Assembly: GCF_018812025.1 (NCBI RefSeq)
Contig: NC_063045.1
Coordinates: 60,743,839-60,807,838, forward strand
Reading direction: 5' to 3'
DNA from: Megalobrama amblycephala
Lineage: Eukaryota; Chordata; Actinopteri; Cypriniformes; Xenocyprididae
Length of the DNA: 64,000 nt
Shown piece by piece: positions 35,046 through 46,504 of this stretch. The notes beneath the pieces are model-generated. The model saw only the letters and a program-made list of their open reading frames with translations. It ran no database searches and was not told the origin of the DNA. The translations under genes were made by a program, and so were the position numbers. Each line of letters opens with the position of its first letter. Within the stretch, counting starts at the first letter, position 1.

Positions 35046-36771
35046 TTCAAATTTGTTATGCATTCACTCTCAAATTGAGAGCATACGTTCTCTGTAACCA
35101 AGCCTTCTGACATGAAATACTGAAGTAAACTCAATTCCAAAGAAAAAAACGTTCAGATGTTTATGAGTGAAGCTGCACCAGAAACATCAATGCTCTGGGA
35201 GTTAAAGGGGTAATAAACTACAGCAGCACAAATACATGCTCCAAATTAGAGCAAAGGAGAAACCGACGCCTCTCTCAGGAGATGCACTCCTTTAAACATC
35301 AAACGCTATCGCACGCAGTATCGGAAGACGCGTGACAGTTTCAAAGGGCCGAAGCGAGTATGATTGAGTCTGTGATCTGTGATTCATTCAATGCAAAAAG
35401 GACGCCCAAAGCTTGTCTTAATGACAGCTTTCAATGACGTACCGCTGAGGTATTATCAGACACAAGCGCAAAAAAATACCATAAAGATCATCTCTTGCAC
35501 TGCATTCTTATCGGTTTGCAGATTGCATTACTTGCATTTATTGCCACCTCATTGACCTGAGCAGGTGAGGTACAGAAAGCCTCTCCAGGTACCACATCTG
35601 TGAATGAAGCGAAGGTGTCTGTTATGCAATTAAAGCTGAGGACACGGAAATTATACCAGACGGCTCACACAAGACGTCATCTGAGAATTAACAAGCTAGA
35701 AACAAAAGGAAGCTGAATGCATATGAATTAGAAAGGTTTGAACCGAAGCTGCTGTCGGCCTCTTAGGCACGTTTTTCACAAATGGATGGTGATTAATACA
35801 GGAACAGCCGGTCTCATGAGACGACAACACAGCATCAACACTCATAGTACAGTACGATCTCTTCCTGCTCTCTGATGTGCAGGTACATTTGTGTTGATTT
35901 AAACAGGCATGCAGTTAAACGTGGCGAGAAAGAAAAAAGAGCATGCAACACAGGCATTGAAAATATTTTGGCATTATTTTCGGACGGTAATTGTTTCTCA
36001 TAGGGACGTAATGTATTTTCATCATTTATAGGAGCTAGCCAGTGAATTTATTATCGTCCAAATCCAGAATGTCAGTGTTTTTCTCCCACAAAATCCTCAG
36101 TTGAATTACCTATTGTTTTTTGACAAACGCCAAGGTTGAGTTGTAATTTAATTGCCATCCAAATGCACATCTCTGAGTTTACAAGAGGAGATCAATTTTT
36201 TTAAACAAAATTCACAGTTTAAATCCTTTTTGACCACTGCAGAACACCGTATGATAACTGTTGCGCTTCACTGTAATTTGCATGCATTTTAAATATGTAC
36301 ACTTTTATTACTGAAATGCTAGGAAGTATTTATTTATCACCGCTGCACCTCAGCGAAAGGAGAAAGAGGAAAAAAGCATGCAAACATTTGAAATGGGCCG
36401 TTACAGCAATATAATTTTAAAATGCATTATAGCTATACAATTATATACATTCAAAATATAAACCAAGCAACATTTTGTTTAACTTATTTCTGCTAATTTC
36501 CATCATTTTAAAATAAGATAAAATGCAAGACTCTAGCGTGTGTATGTTCCTATTTTTAAACAGGAGATTTAAATAAACAGGATATTATTTTCCTGTTATT
36601 AAATTAAATATGAATTTATTCGTATTATTCAAAGCATATGACATTTTGTTGACAGCAGACAATCATGCGAATGCATGAGCAAAATCTGAATGCATGAATT
36701 TTTTCACTGAGGTGCCATGCAAATTTATTTTTAAAAACGTCGGCATGAGAAACAATTACCGTCCAAATGGG
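35046..36771. other. Long stretch without recognised repeats; no gene seen
   Basis: About 1.7 kb without any of the repeat families seen elsewhere, just downstream (in gene orientation) of the pde4d first exon. That makes it one of the better places to look for conserved intronic elements, especially 35380-35780 and 36100-36400. The short open frames have no domain. Confidence 0.4.
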
Positions 36772-36779
36772 GCTTTTGC

Positions 36780-37935
36780 AGACCTGCCAACCTTGGAAAA
36801 TTTTTTCGAGTACCAGTGTGACGGGACGGGGCACGGGTGTCAAATTAAAATTAAATTAAAATTAAAATTTAATTAAAATTAAATTAAAATTTAATTAAAA
36901 TTAAATTAAAATTTAATTAAATTAAATTTTTAATTTGACACAATTAAAAATTTTACTACACCTGCTCAAAAGCATTTTTTTAATTCATGATTAATCTTGC
37001 ATTGCATAATGTGTTCTTATACAAACTGACAACCACAAGTGAATCGCATTCATATATTTAATATGGACTAAAAATTTTTGTTTGCAATTTCAAGAAGGCT
37101 ATATTTACATACAACTAACCTGACAGTTAAGTCGTTTATACAGGTTTTGTAAGGAAAACTAGTCTACAATTAAGAAACCCTTAGAAAATAGTAAACATTG
37201 AATTTACATGTGATTCATTTAAAATACTTAATTTATTATTCCAATATCCAAATATGATACTAAATCCCACAGGAAAAAAGGGTTTCTATTTGTAACGTGC
37301 TGTCTTTGAATTATAAACAAGACCAACATTCGCTGAATAAAGGTTAGCCAATACAAACATATTTATAGAAAACAGTTGACAATGAATAGAAAGGACCAAT
37401 AAGAGCAAACGAATCGAGTATTCAAGAATATCAAGAAGTTAGTCATATAACGAGGGTTGTGTTAACTAAAGCGTCCGTCATTTACCGAATCTTAAAAACA
37501 CGGGTGGATAATTAAAAATCTTTTCTGACAAAAAAACAACACAAGCAAGAACAAATTTTAAACCAAACACGGCAACTTTCATTTTACCTCTCTGTGTGCG
37601 CGCGCGTTTGTGTTTACGAGAGCTCGCGCAGCACTGAGACAATGGTTATTTTAAATGCATAAGTAACTAATGTGCTAGATTTCATACAAAATAAGTAGGC
37701 TATGTAACATAAAGGTACTTTAGTTAGTATTAACACAATAACGCAACACATGTAGGCTATACGTTTCTCAACACTGAGAATAAACTCTCTCGAACTCTTT
37801 TGCTGGATTTGAGTACTAGGCGTGCACAGAGGAGTCACCCGGTTTTTGCGTAGTATAGAGTGACAAATCGTACCAGCGTACTTTGAGGTCAAAATGCGTA
37901 CCTGGTACGCAAAATGCGTACATGTTGGCAGGTCT
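36780..37935. mobile_element. 1.16-kb hAT-like element with AGACCTGCCAAC ends
   Basis: AGACCTGCCAAC at the left is mirrored by GTTGGCAGGTCT at the right. Both flanks carry GCTTTTGC (36772-36779 and 37936-37943), a perfect 8-bp target duplication. A run of alternating ATTAAA/TTTAAT at 36839-36945 lies inside, with GTCAAATTA and TAATTTGAC inverted at its two sides. Subterminal GTACCTGGTACGC and TGCGTAC motifs mark the right end. No transposase was seen. Confidence 0.9.
36839..36945. repeat. AATTAAA low-complexity palindromic tract
   Basis: Alternating AATTAAAATT and TTTAATT blocks within the hAT-like element, bounded by GTCAAATTA and TAATTTGAC. Confidence 0.85.
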
Positions 37936-37943
37936 GCTTTTGC

Positions 37944-38394
37944 CCCAAAAAAGATTTATTCAATCATTTAACGTGACCATATCTGCCGCTCTAGTGTACC
38001 AGTACCCGCTGATAACCGTCTGCTTTAAACCCTCTGTCAAGAGCGTCAAAGGTTTCTATTTACAACATGTTTTTGCAGAGTTGAGCTTGGTAGCCAATCA
38101 CAGACATATCTGTGAACGCAATGGCCAATCGGATGTGTTTAAGCTAGTCAGAATCTGCTCAAAACACCACAGTTTTTGTTCCAACAAAGTATAAACACTA
38201 GAGATTCACTAAAAAGCGTACACAGTCTTTACTCGCTTTCTGTATATTTTCATGCTTCTATCTAAACATTTCAAATTTTCTGTGACAATCATATGGACAG
38301 AACAAAACAATACGATACTGTACGTCAAATGATCTGTGCATTAAGTCTTGGAGTGTAAACGCAAAATAATAGACTCGCCACTTTTTCTGTAATG
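37944..38394. other. No gene recognised
   Basis: Spacer between the hAT-like element and a dispersed repeat. It includes AGCCAATCACAG and GGCCAATCGG CCAAT-type motifs at 38091-38131, whose meaning is unclear. Confidence 0.4.
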
Positions 38395-38785
38395 TTACTT
38401 TTGTAACTTTTCAAAGTAAATAAATAAATGCTGTTCTTTTTTAACTTTTTATTCAACGAAGTATCCTGAAAAAAGTATCACAGGTTATAAAAAAAAAAAT
38501 TAAGCAGCAAAACTGTTTCCAAAATTGATAATAAATCATCATATTAGAATGATTTCTGAAGGATCATGTGACACTGAAGACTGGAGTAATGATGCTGAAA
38601 ATTCAGCTTTGCATCACAAAAATAAATTATATTCTAAAGTATATTAAAATAGAAAACCATTATTTTAAATTGTAATAATATTACTGTTTTTTTATGCATT
38701 TTTGATCAAATAAATGCAGCCTTGATGAGCAGAAGAGACATTAAAAATAGTAATGTGTCCAAACTTTTGACCAGTACTTTTGACA
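38395..38785 (-). repeat. AGTTTGG-family dispersed repeat, minus orientation
   Basis: The order is TTTTATTCAACGAAGTATCC, GATCATGTGACACTGAAGACTGG, ATGATGCTGAAAATTCAGC and the terminal TCCAAACTTTTGACCAGTAC. It sits about 400 bp downstream of the pde4d exon's splice donor. Confidence 0.85.
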
Positions 38786-39168
38786 AGCCTGTTCTTCAAC
38801 ATAGACTCAGATTAAAGTTACATTTGAATACGGGGAAGGTGAATATGACAAAGAATCTAATGAAATCGTGAAGAACAACAAGTAATCACTGGCATAAAAT
38901 GCCCAGTTTGTAGTGAAAGTTAACTGGTTTTCATATAAAATACACCTACGGCTAATTCAACATTTCATAAAGTCCACTGAATCAATATTCACTTATTGAC
39001 TCTCAACGCCTGTGTGACAGATGAAGGATATGTGTAACTATGGCAATGAGACAAGTAGAAGCCGCCATCATAGCATCAGCCATCACCGTAAGGTATACTG
39101 GGTTTTCCCAACATACATGTTGGAGTGTGAATCGCTAGGACAGTAAAGCACAGTATCCGGACCCTTAC
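38786..39168 (-). other. pde4d: Start of the intron after the pde4d exon
   Basis: It begins on the minus strand with GTAAGGGT at 39168-39161, a strong splice donor directly after the coding exon. The remainder shows no repeat or further exon. The shared PDE4D exons that follow isoform-specific first exons were not recognised anywhere to the left in this window. Confidence 0.6.
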
Positions 39169-39452
39169 CAGGTGTGCGCCACCGTGAAGCGCCGCTGCTT
39201 GTGGCTGTTGTTATTAAGCAGCATGCGACGAAGCAGCCTGGGGGAGTTTCGCGGGGACAGGGTGATCGGAGACAAGCGGGGGGACATGGAGGACGGGGAT
39301 CTCCGGTCCCTGGGGCGGCGCGGACGCTCCTGCTGTAGCAGGTTCTCTCTCAGGATGCGCACCAGGTCCTCGTTCAAACCCACATGGTCCCCGTCGTGGA
39401 GCTGTTTCGGCGGGACCGCCAGCGTGTCCTGGCTGCCTCCCGGCTGAGCCAT
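39169..39452 (-). CDS. pde4d: Alternative first coding exon of pde4d (PDE4D5-type N-terminus), partial gene
   Basis: PDE4D hydrolyses cAMP. Its long isoforms differ by alternative first exons that set location and partners. This exon encodes 94 residues plus two bases of a split codon. It starts MAQPGGSQDTLAVP, then LNEDLVRILRENLL (about residues 26-39), SPRNSPRLLRRMLL (about 65-78) and KQRRFTVAHT at the end. Human PDE4D5, recalled from memory, begins MAQ, has LNEDLVKSLRENLL and SPRNSPRLLRRMLL, and ends its unique part at FTVAHTC. The last two bases are TG, followed at 39168 by GTAAGG, so the next exon should complete a cysteine codon; reading on would give a false W and stop. The helix matches the RACK1-binding region of PDE4D5, but the N-P-W before it is H-V-G here. 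The arginine/proline-rich insert around 42-54 is longer than in human. The catalytic domain is outside the window. Confidence 0.9.
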
Positions 39453-39930
39453 TCCTGGGAAACCAAAGTGTCACTTTCTTCCTGTTTGTATCCGTTAAAA
39501 AAGAAAGTTGCGGTAAAGGCAACTGAGAAGGTGAGAAGTCATTCCTCCATGGAGGTCAAACCTGGAGTTTCTCTATTAATTCCTAACACAGGGAAAAGCC
39601 AGGCTGTGCTCCGGCACGGTTTGGGAGACTGGAAAACGAGCGTGTGCACGATCTCCATGTGTTTGCAGGGGGTGAGAGCGCGCGAGGGAGGGGAGAGGGC
39701 TGTGTGCGCACGGAGAGGAGGAGACTCACCCGTCTGTGTACCAACACACAACACTGAGAACACATTATGCTGGTTATTGAATAAACCGGCCTCTCCCAGC
39801 AGCGGCGTTTGTAAATACATCAGAGGAGCGGTACCACAGACAGGGCAGCAGGGGCAATTTCATCCGCACTTCTCATTTATCCGTCACACCCGCCTGTCTG
39901 TGGGCTGGAAAATGAATAGAATAAATGTGC
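39453..39930 (-). promoter_or_regulatory. pde4d: Probable 5' untranslated region and promoter of the PDE4D5-type transcript
   Basis: The CG-rich character of the coding exon continues upstream to about 39900 and then drops to AT-rich DNA, as expected for an isoform-specific promoter. On the minus strand there is a strong donor consensus, CAGACGG/GTGAGT, with the exon end at 39730, and an acceptor-like TTTGGTTTCCCAG/GA just before the ATG, with AG at 39456-39455. These could bound a short intron in the untranslated leader. No TATA box was identified. The 221-codon plus-strand frame at 39384-40049 is antisense to the exon and rejected. Confidence 0.5.
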
Positions 39931-40316
39931 AGAGTCTTTATGTGATGGATGCTTCGTATAATCATGTGCACCTCAAAGTGAAAGGCATCATAGATAATGT
40001 GGCATGTGTGTCATGTGTATATAAATGCAGGACGGAAGAGCAACAATGAGATCTAATGATTGGCCTCATCAGTTCAAATTTAAAAGATGTTTGTATTAAA
40101 AGCAAATATATAAAACAGATGGCTCTGATGCTGTAATTTAATTCGATGTGAACAGACAATTTATAAACACACGCATTACCAGAGAATGAAGCTGTTACAA
40201 ACCATTAAAATGAAGCATGAATTATATTACTTCTATATTATTAAGTATATTAATATACATATTACTAATACTACATATTAAAAAACATATAGATTTATAT
40301 ATATTTTAATAATATA
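39931..40316. other. AT-rich upstream DNA, no gene
   Basis: AT-rich sequence upstream of the probable promoter, with no repeat partner in the window and TA-rich runs near 40240-40316. Confidence 0.45.
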
Positions 40317-41303
40317 CAGTGCTTCCCACACATAGACTTTACTTGGGCGGGCCGCCCACGTAAAATAACGGCCGCCCAAGTATATTTGGAGACACATTTT
40401 TGCTTTTATTATTTTTATCCTCTTATACTTTTATATCCGCGCAAGATAAGGAAACCATCCGCGACTGATTAACTAGTCGTTTCGAACTCTTTATGTGTGC
40501 GTCAGAACTGTTTACTCCGCTGACATTCCCATGGGCGCTGCATTTTGCAAAGTCACAAGGCGGCGCTGTTGCGCGTTCTACAAGCTCGCACAACAGCGCT
40601 TCAGACTGCTTCAAAGTGATTCTCAATCAATGAAAAGCGCAGAATTATGCCAAGCGATTGCTAACGAACTCAAGTTGATGAATTATTACAAAGTCTACTT
40701 CATGGCCTTTATATAAAATGTTTTAGACGATTGTAAGAATCTGAAGGATCAGCCTGCAATAGTACAGACATTTCAAAATAAGAGTCCCTGTGTATTTCGG
40801 GCTTGTTTATAATTAAAAGTCACACGCTAAGTTTTTTCTTTTTCTTTTGGGCATTATTGGTATTTTGGTTACACAATAAATTGTATTTAATTTGATTTCC
40901 ATTTAATTCATAGTAAATTATTGTAGTCTCCCCCACAGGAAGAAGAGACTAAGAACATTATTTTACACATATATTATTCATTTTATAAATTTTACTAGTA
41001 AAATCTGTGTCCCATTCACTGAGAGAGACACTATATGACAGCAAGGAGAACATAGGAAAATGTGAACCATTTAAATGCTGTAATTATGCATAATTTACAA
41101 TGCATAATAATGCATAATATTAGTAGGTGATTAAATGTAATATGCTATGTAATTAAATTTAATTTCAATAAATAAAAATACTGTTAAAAATCACACATTA
41201 TTTGTTTGTCACATGTAGTAGACCATTTTTGTGCCGTGGGTAATAGGAGGATTTTTCGCCCGGCTACCACCGCAAGTGTATTTCAAACCTGTGGGAACCA
41301 CTG
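40317..41303. mobile_element. Probable DNA transposon with CAGTG(C/G)TTCCCACA ends
   Basis: The left end CAGTGCTTCCCACACATAG is mirrored by CTGTGGGAACCACTG on the right. Subterminal GGCGGGCCGCCCACG at the left and TCGCCCGGCTACCACCGC at the right are the CG-rich motifs of the family. CAGTG-type ends are usual in hAT elements, but the flanks are TA-rich and do not show a clean 8-bp duplication. The interior is AT-rich, with no transposase. Confidence 0.6.
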
Positions 41304-41639
41304 ATATATATAAAGAGACTTGGTTTTCCTGCAAACAGACAAACAGCTGAGATCAAACACCCTGCAATAAAACAATAAAACTCACTAATCTGGAGAGAAG
41401 ATCTCAGAGAAAGAGCATAAAAGAGCCTTACTCAAACTTCTCTCCTCGTTTATCAATGCATCCCCCTCTCCCTACTCCCTTTATTCCCCCTTATTCAAGT
41501 CAGTCAAAGCTCACTAGGAATGCCTATACTCCACAAATGACACATCTTGTGTTTTCCCTTTCATGTTTGGTATCATTTTAAATGTCTCAATTTCACTGCA
41601 GTCACTGTTATTATGAGAAAGACTGAAAACTTAGGATAA
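41304..41639. other. No gene recognised
   Basis: Short spacer without repeat or coding signal. Confidence 0.45.
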
Positions 41640-41875
41640 TTCTGTTCTCCTTTTTGTGGAGATACTCTCCTCTCCCCCGAAACCAGGTGTTTGTGTAGTA
41701 AATTTACAACTCTTTTGTTCTGGTCTGGGTATTTAAAGGAAAGTGGCAGAGCAGCCATTTGGGAAATTCTGTAACCAGAAGCATTTCTCTGTAACATTTT
41801 GAGCGCTGTTGAATGGAATCTTGAATACCTTTGATTGGCCGCTGTGTTCACGCACTCAACAGATACGCTCAACAT
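41640..41875. repeat. Left part of an old repeat split by an insertion
   Basis: GAAACCAGGTGTTTGTGTAG and GATTGGCCGCTGTGTTCACGC resemble GAAACCAGGTGTCTATCAGC and CCATTGTGTTCACATGCTC at 44133-44345. These are related repeat segments on both sides of the element at 41876-44132. Confidence 0.45.
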
Positions 41876-44132
41876 TAGGAGTGTAACGATATATCGCAGT
41901 ACGATATTTCGCAATGCAAAAATGTTACGATATGTATCGTTGAGTGGTGGCGATACTTTTACAATATGACGGCAGTCTAATCTTATTGGTATTCAGCACA
42001 AACTAGGCTACCATAATATGTGAGGAACATGTATGCACATGTTTGTGTTTTTGAAGGAATAACGTTTATGCGTGGTTATTGAAAAAACTAAAAACTTAAG
42101 TCACTGAAATAAGGCCAAAAAAAGTATATTAAATCTGTGTTCACAAGACTTCTGGGTATTGGAGGTTGTAGACTAGAGTTTTTGCTTCAAAATTATGTAA
42201 AAAATTATGCTGCCTACTCCTTCATATAAAACAATATATTGATTTAGTTTTTGTAAGACACTTTTTGTCAAGAAACAGTATGCGTGGAGGATAATAATGA
42301 CCTGAAATGACTTGCATAATAATGAGGCCTTTCAGACAGGTAGGCTGTGAAAAAACCCTCTGTGATCATATCTCAGCTCATCATGGTTTAAATCAAACAT
42401 ACAGAAAAAACAGCAATACTGTGAAATATTATTACAATTTAAAATAATGGTATTCTATTATATACTTTAAAATATCATGTATTTCTGTGATGCAAAGCGT
42501 CTGAACAATTATGTTACCTCTATGGCATTTCATATAGGCTTTTAGCTTAAAAGCATGCACATTTGGAGAAATATTGATGGATTCTCATATGTTTGTCAAT
42601 TTTCTATACAGAGGAGTAATATTTATTCAATATTTATTGTCATCACAATGAGTGCTGGATACTGTGTTTTCAATTCATACTTGCAGCCGGAGGGCGCTTG
42701 CATTTTTAGTCCACAAATTCATATAAAGAAGAAAAGGAACCAGGAACTAATGGCATGTTTTCTAGAGGTCGCTAACCATGGCTTTAACATCCAGATAAAC
42801 ACTTTTCAAGATAATAAATACACAATTGAGACGATGTACACAAGTATTGCTTCAGAATTTGCCTCTGAATAGCGCTCGCTCCGTGGGCGTGGCCACATTA
42901 GCGGATAATGAGCTGAATGACGGGAGTCTGACATGTCTCTTTTCATACAGATTACATAAACACAGAATGTTTGTTTTCGACTTTGCACAATTTGAAACCT
43001 GACATTTCAACGTTTCTTTAGACATAAGTGTCATTTTTTTGTCATTAGTACTCACTAAGTTACAGTTCATTTTCTGAGAACTATCAGATTGGACTTCATT
43101 CAGAGGGAGACGAGAGATCACGCATCATGTTAGTTTTCTTTATTTTACAAAAAGCATAACATTGTGTTTTTACTGTGAGTGTACACAAATAAAAGAAGAC
43201 ATTCTACAGTTTCAATTGATATATTACTTATGTCTCTATGACAAGAAATGACGGAGTATTTTAAGTCTGTTTTGCTGCAATGTGAAAAAAATCCTGCAAA
43301 ACGCGCCGACGCGTTCCTCGACTCCAGAGAGTTAAGGGTGCGTCTCAATCAGCTCTCTAGTTCAGTAAGTGTTTCGCGCACACATCGAATTTTGCAAACA
43401 GGTTTAAACGTTTCTCGCGTCAGTCTCTTGCTTGGTGCCACAGCAACAGCTGCTCACAGAAAAGCAAACTATGCTTGTGATGCTTTGCTTTAAGAAGTTC
43501 TGTGGGGAGGTTCACATATTGCGTCTTTTCCGCGTGCAAGTCAGTTATTTCAAATGTAGCCAAGCGGCAGACGCACTCATAATAGAAGCACCGCGGTCGT
43601 GACGCGCATGCGGTGCGTTTTCCAGTAGCATTGTGATGAAAAATCAGCTATGGCCTTTCCGTAACAAAACATCAAAATCTCAGCAGAACAGCTGATCATA
43701 GCTGTACAGGGTGGTTTTTATATCTTATCTCCATAAATATATCTAGTAGTAAAGGTAATGCAAGGGCTAGAAATCACTTTATCCTTTGCTGAAACTTCCC
43801 ACTCCTCTTGGAGAGCGCGATTCATGGTTGCATAGCAACCACGCTTTTTTAGACGCGATATGTGAACGGTTCTTTAGAATTCTTAATTCTAAGTTCGTGT
43901 TAAATTTAACTTCTTTTTTTCGGTCACAGACAGACCTATTCAACTGTTAATTTGAATACAGAAGGTTTTTATTAAACCTTGAAATGTGATCTTGTAGGCA
44001 CAACAAGGAAAATTACTGAAATTTGTTAATGTTTTTTAAATAAATCTTATTTGAATTTCAGTTTCATTTTGTTCAAAATATCGTGATACGTATCGTATTG
44101 TGAACTCAGTATCGAGATACGTACCGTATCGT
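41876..44132. mobile_element. hAT-like composite element, TAGGAGTGTAACGATAT left end
   Basis: The left end TAGGAGTGTAACGATATATCG and the right subterminal GATACGTATCGTATTG and GATACGTACCGTATCG show the TATCG-rich character of a hAT-like family. The right terminus is degraded, so its exact end and target duplication are unresolved. The interior, about 41995-43337, is a separate family also present at 56933-58190. Open frames of 113, 105 and 89 codons inside have no transposase motifs. Confidence 0.6.
41995..43337. repeat. Inner repeat family shared with 56933-58190, right end preserved
   Basis: TTCAGCACAAACTAGGCTAC, AAGTCACTGAAATAAGGCC, GTATTGGAGGTTGTA and GCCGGAGGGCGCT occur in the same order in both copies. 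This copy keeps the right end GACTCCAGAGAGTTAAGGG, which is complementary to the left end CCCTCTGGAGTC preserved only at about 56933. The two copies together define one element with inverted ends. Confidence 0.7.
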
Positions 44133-44345
44133 CTCTGATATGCCATTGTGTTCACATGCTCAACATATATGTCTGCAATTGGCTACAATGATCAACGCTT
44201 CAAAAACATGTTGTAAATTGCTATTTTCGACACTCTTCACCGAGCGCTTATACAAATACCTGTACACATGGGAGCTTTTGAAACCAGGTGTCTATCAGCG
44301 GATCCCTAATATATCCGCTAATAGACGGCAGCTTTAAGAATGACG
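44133..44345. repeat. Right part of the split old repeat
   Basis: Contains TCTGCAATTGGCTACAATG and GAAACCAGGTGTCTATCAGC. See 41640-41875. No coding signal. Confidence 0.4.
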
Positions 44346-45599
44346 AGTTATGTCCGTGAGAACACGACCGGCCGACGTGAATCCAATGTGACTGTGCCAA
44401 AAGTCTTTAACTCCACTAAAGCGATGAAATGACTGACGTCTTCAAACAGGTGTTTGTGATTGAATCAGGAGTGTCTGTGTTAAGCTAGTGAAGATCACAG
44501 TAGAGGTCAAACACGATTAATCAAGTGAAAGAGCCGCAGCACGAGCTTTGGGTCTGTATGAATGAGATTATCTCATTACGTGTGGCATGTCTCATATCAA
44601 GGTCACTCTGTAGCATAGTATGACAAGAGGTCAACATGAAGTGGATCAAATGGCCCCTCGTTCATGCCAATAAAGACAGCTGTGTATAGACAACATTAGA
44701 TAGGCTTAACTAGTCCGCAATGTCATGAACTCAGTTCTTAAAGTCTCACACAAAAATAAAAAAGTAAAAACTCCAAAAATGAAAAAAGCACCATAAAAGA
44801 GGGCTATATGACTCATAGCTTTATATGATGAACAGACTGAAATTCTGTAAAATCATGCCTTTGATATTTTATAATTAGGCTACATATGTGACAGAGAGAT
44901 ATACATTAAATTGTTTAAATTCAATGAACATGTCAGTCTACCACTATGCATGCAATAAATACATGAATAAATAAAAAAAATCAGCCATTAGAATCTAAAT
45001 ATTACAGGCCTTCTGATTAAAATAATCATAAAAGAGATGTAGAATACTGAATAATAATATATAAAAAAGCTGAGTGAGGGAGAATGAGTTGCGGAAACTC
45101 CCACTGGTGCGACAGATTGTAGGAGAGAAAACATTTACGAAATGCAACTGTGCACATTCTGGAGCGCTTTATTCAAACCTGTCCAATGTCTTTCATAAAC
45201 ACTGTACTGTGACTTCTACATAATCAGCACAAAGATCAAAGTAACCTGAACACAATTCATTTGCTCAGGGAAAACAAACAGGGGAGTTTATTATAAACTG
45301 ATTTGCATTGCCAGAGAACTGTACTGAATCTAGACCGACTTTAGAATTGCCTAGAAATTCCATGCTAATGATTGAGTTAATGAGCTCATTTCAAATGCAG
45401 CACAGAGATGAATCAGGACACAATGAGCCTGTGAAAGATCCCGAGTGTGAGGATGGTAATTAAGAAAGAGAAATGAATCTAATTAAGTCCAATCACGTTA
45501 CTTGTTTGTTGTTGTTTTATTTTTTTTTTTTTTTTTATTCTTTTTTGGAAGGGGGCAGCATACTTTTTTCTTGATAAAGGAAATGGTAAGAAAAGGTCA
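44346..45599. other. No gene recognised; T-rich run at 45518-45545
   Basis: Intron- or intergenic-like sequence without known repeats until the satellite. Confidence 0.5.
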
Positions 45600-46350
45600 A
45601 AAAAAAAGTTTTATAAAATTTTTCAATTTTTAATTAAATATATAGTTAAATATATAAATATTAAATATAAATGAAATATATAATTGCATTAAAAAATAAT
45701 GCCAAATAAGAAAATTCCCACTGGGAGAAAAAAGTTTTATAAAATTTTTCAATTTTTAATTAAATATATAGTTAAATATATAAATATTAAATATAAATTA
45801 AATATATAATTGCATTAAAAAATAATGCCAAATAAGAAAATTCCCACTGGGAGAAAAAAGTTTTATACAATTTTTCAATTTTTAATTAAATATATAGTTA
45901 AATATATAAATATTAAATATAAATTAAATATATAATTGCATTAAAAAATAATGTCAAATAAGAAAATTCCCACTGGGAGAAAAAAGCTTTATACAATTTT
46001 TCAATTTTTAATTATATAGTTAAATATATAAATATTAAATATAAATGAAATATATAATTGCATTAAAAAATAATGCCAAATAAGACAATTCCCACTGGGA
46101 GAAAAAAGTTTTATAAAATTTTTCAATTTTTAATTAAATATATAGTTAAATATATAAATATTAAATATAAATGAAATATATAATTGCATTAAAAAATAAT
46201 GCCAAATAAGAAAATTCCCACTGGGAGAAAAAAGTTTTATATTTTTTTCTGTTTTTTATTGTATTTTATTTTTTATTAAATAAATATATAAGATAAATAT
46301 ATAAATATTAATTAAATATACAATTTCTTTAAAAAATAATGCCAAATAAT
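45600..46350. repeat. 126-bp AT-rich tandem repeat, about five full copies
   Basis: The landmark CCACTGGGAGAAAAAAG recurs at spacings of 126, 126, 122 and 126 bp (CTGG at 45721, 45847, 45973, 46095 and 46221). It is followed each time by TTTTCAATTTTTAATTA, ATATATAGTTAAATATA and AATAATG(C/T)CAAATAAG. The first and last copies are partial or diverged. There is very little divergence between the central copies, so amplification is recent. Confidence 0.93.
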
Positions 46351-46402
46351 GTAATTATTTTAGTTTAAGCTTTTGTAATTTTGATATGTGCTTTTGTCAT
46401 CT

Positions 46403-46407
<5 letters not shown>

Positions 46408-46488
<81 letters not shown>
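46408..46488. repeat. Compound microsatellite (TA)n(TG)n
   Basis: A TA run of about 50 bp switches to a TG run of about 29 bp, directly beside the 126-bp satellite. Confidence 0.97.
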
Positions 46489-46490
<2 letters not shown>

Positions 46491-46504
46491 GAAGCACAAC
46501 TGTT

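Noticed and set aside
1..39168. Shared downstream PDE4D exons (conserved upstream regions or catalytic domain)
   Set aside because: No FDVDNG-type exon or other PDE4 segment was recognised on the minus strand. Short exons could still be missed by eye.
39384..40049. 221-codon plus-strand open frame
   Set aside because: It is antisense to the pde4d exon and its CG-rich leader, where stop codons are rare. It has no domain and no splice logic.
40317..41303. Confirmed hAT insertion
   Set aside because: The ends fit, but the flanks are TA-rich and do not give a clean 8-bp duplication, so it is listed only as probable.
41876..44132. An 8-bp duplication CTCAACAT around the element
   Set aside because: CTCAACAT occurs at 41868-41875 and 44159-44166, but the second lies beyond the TATCG-rich right end, and both could come from the split host repeat, so the boundary is left open.
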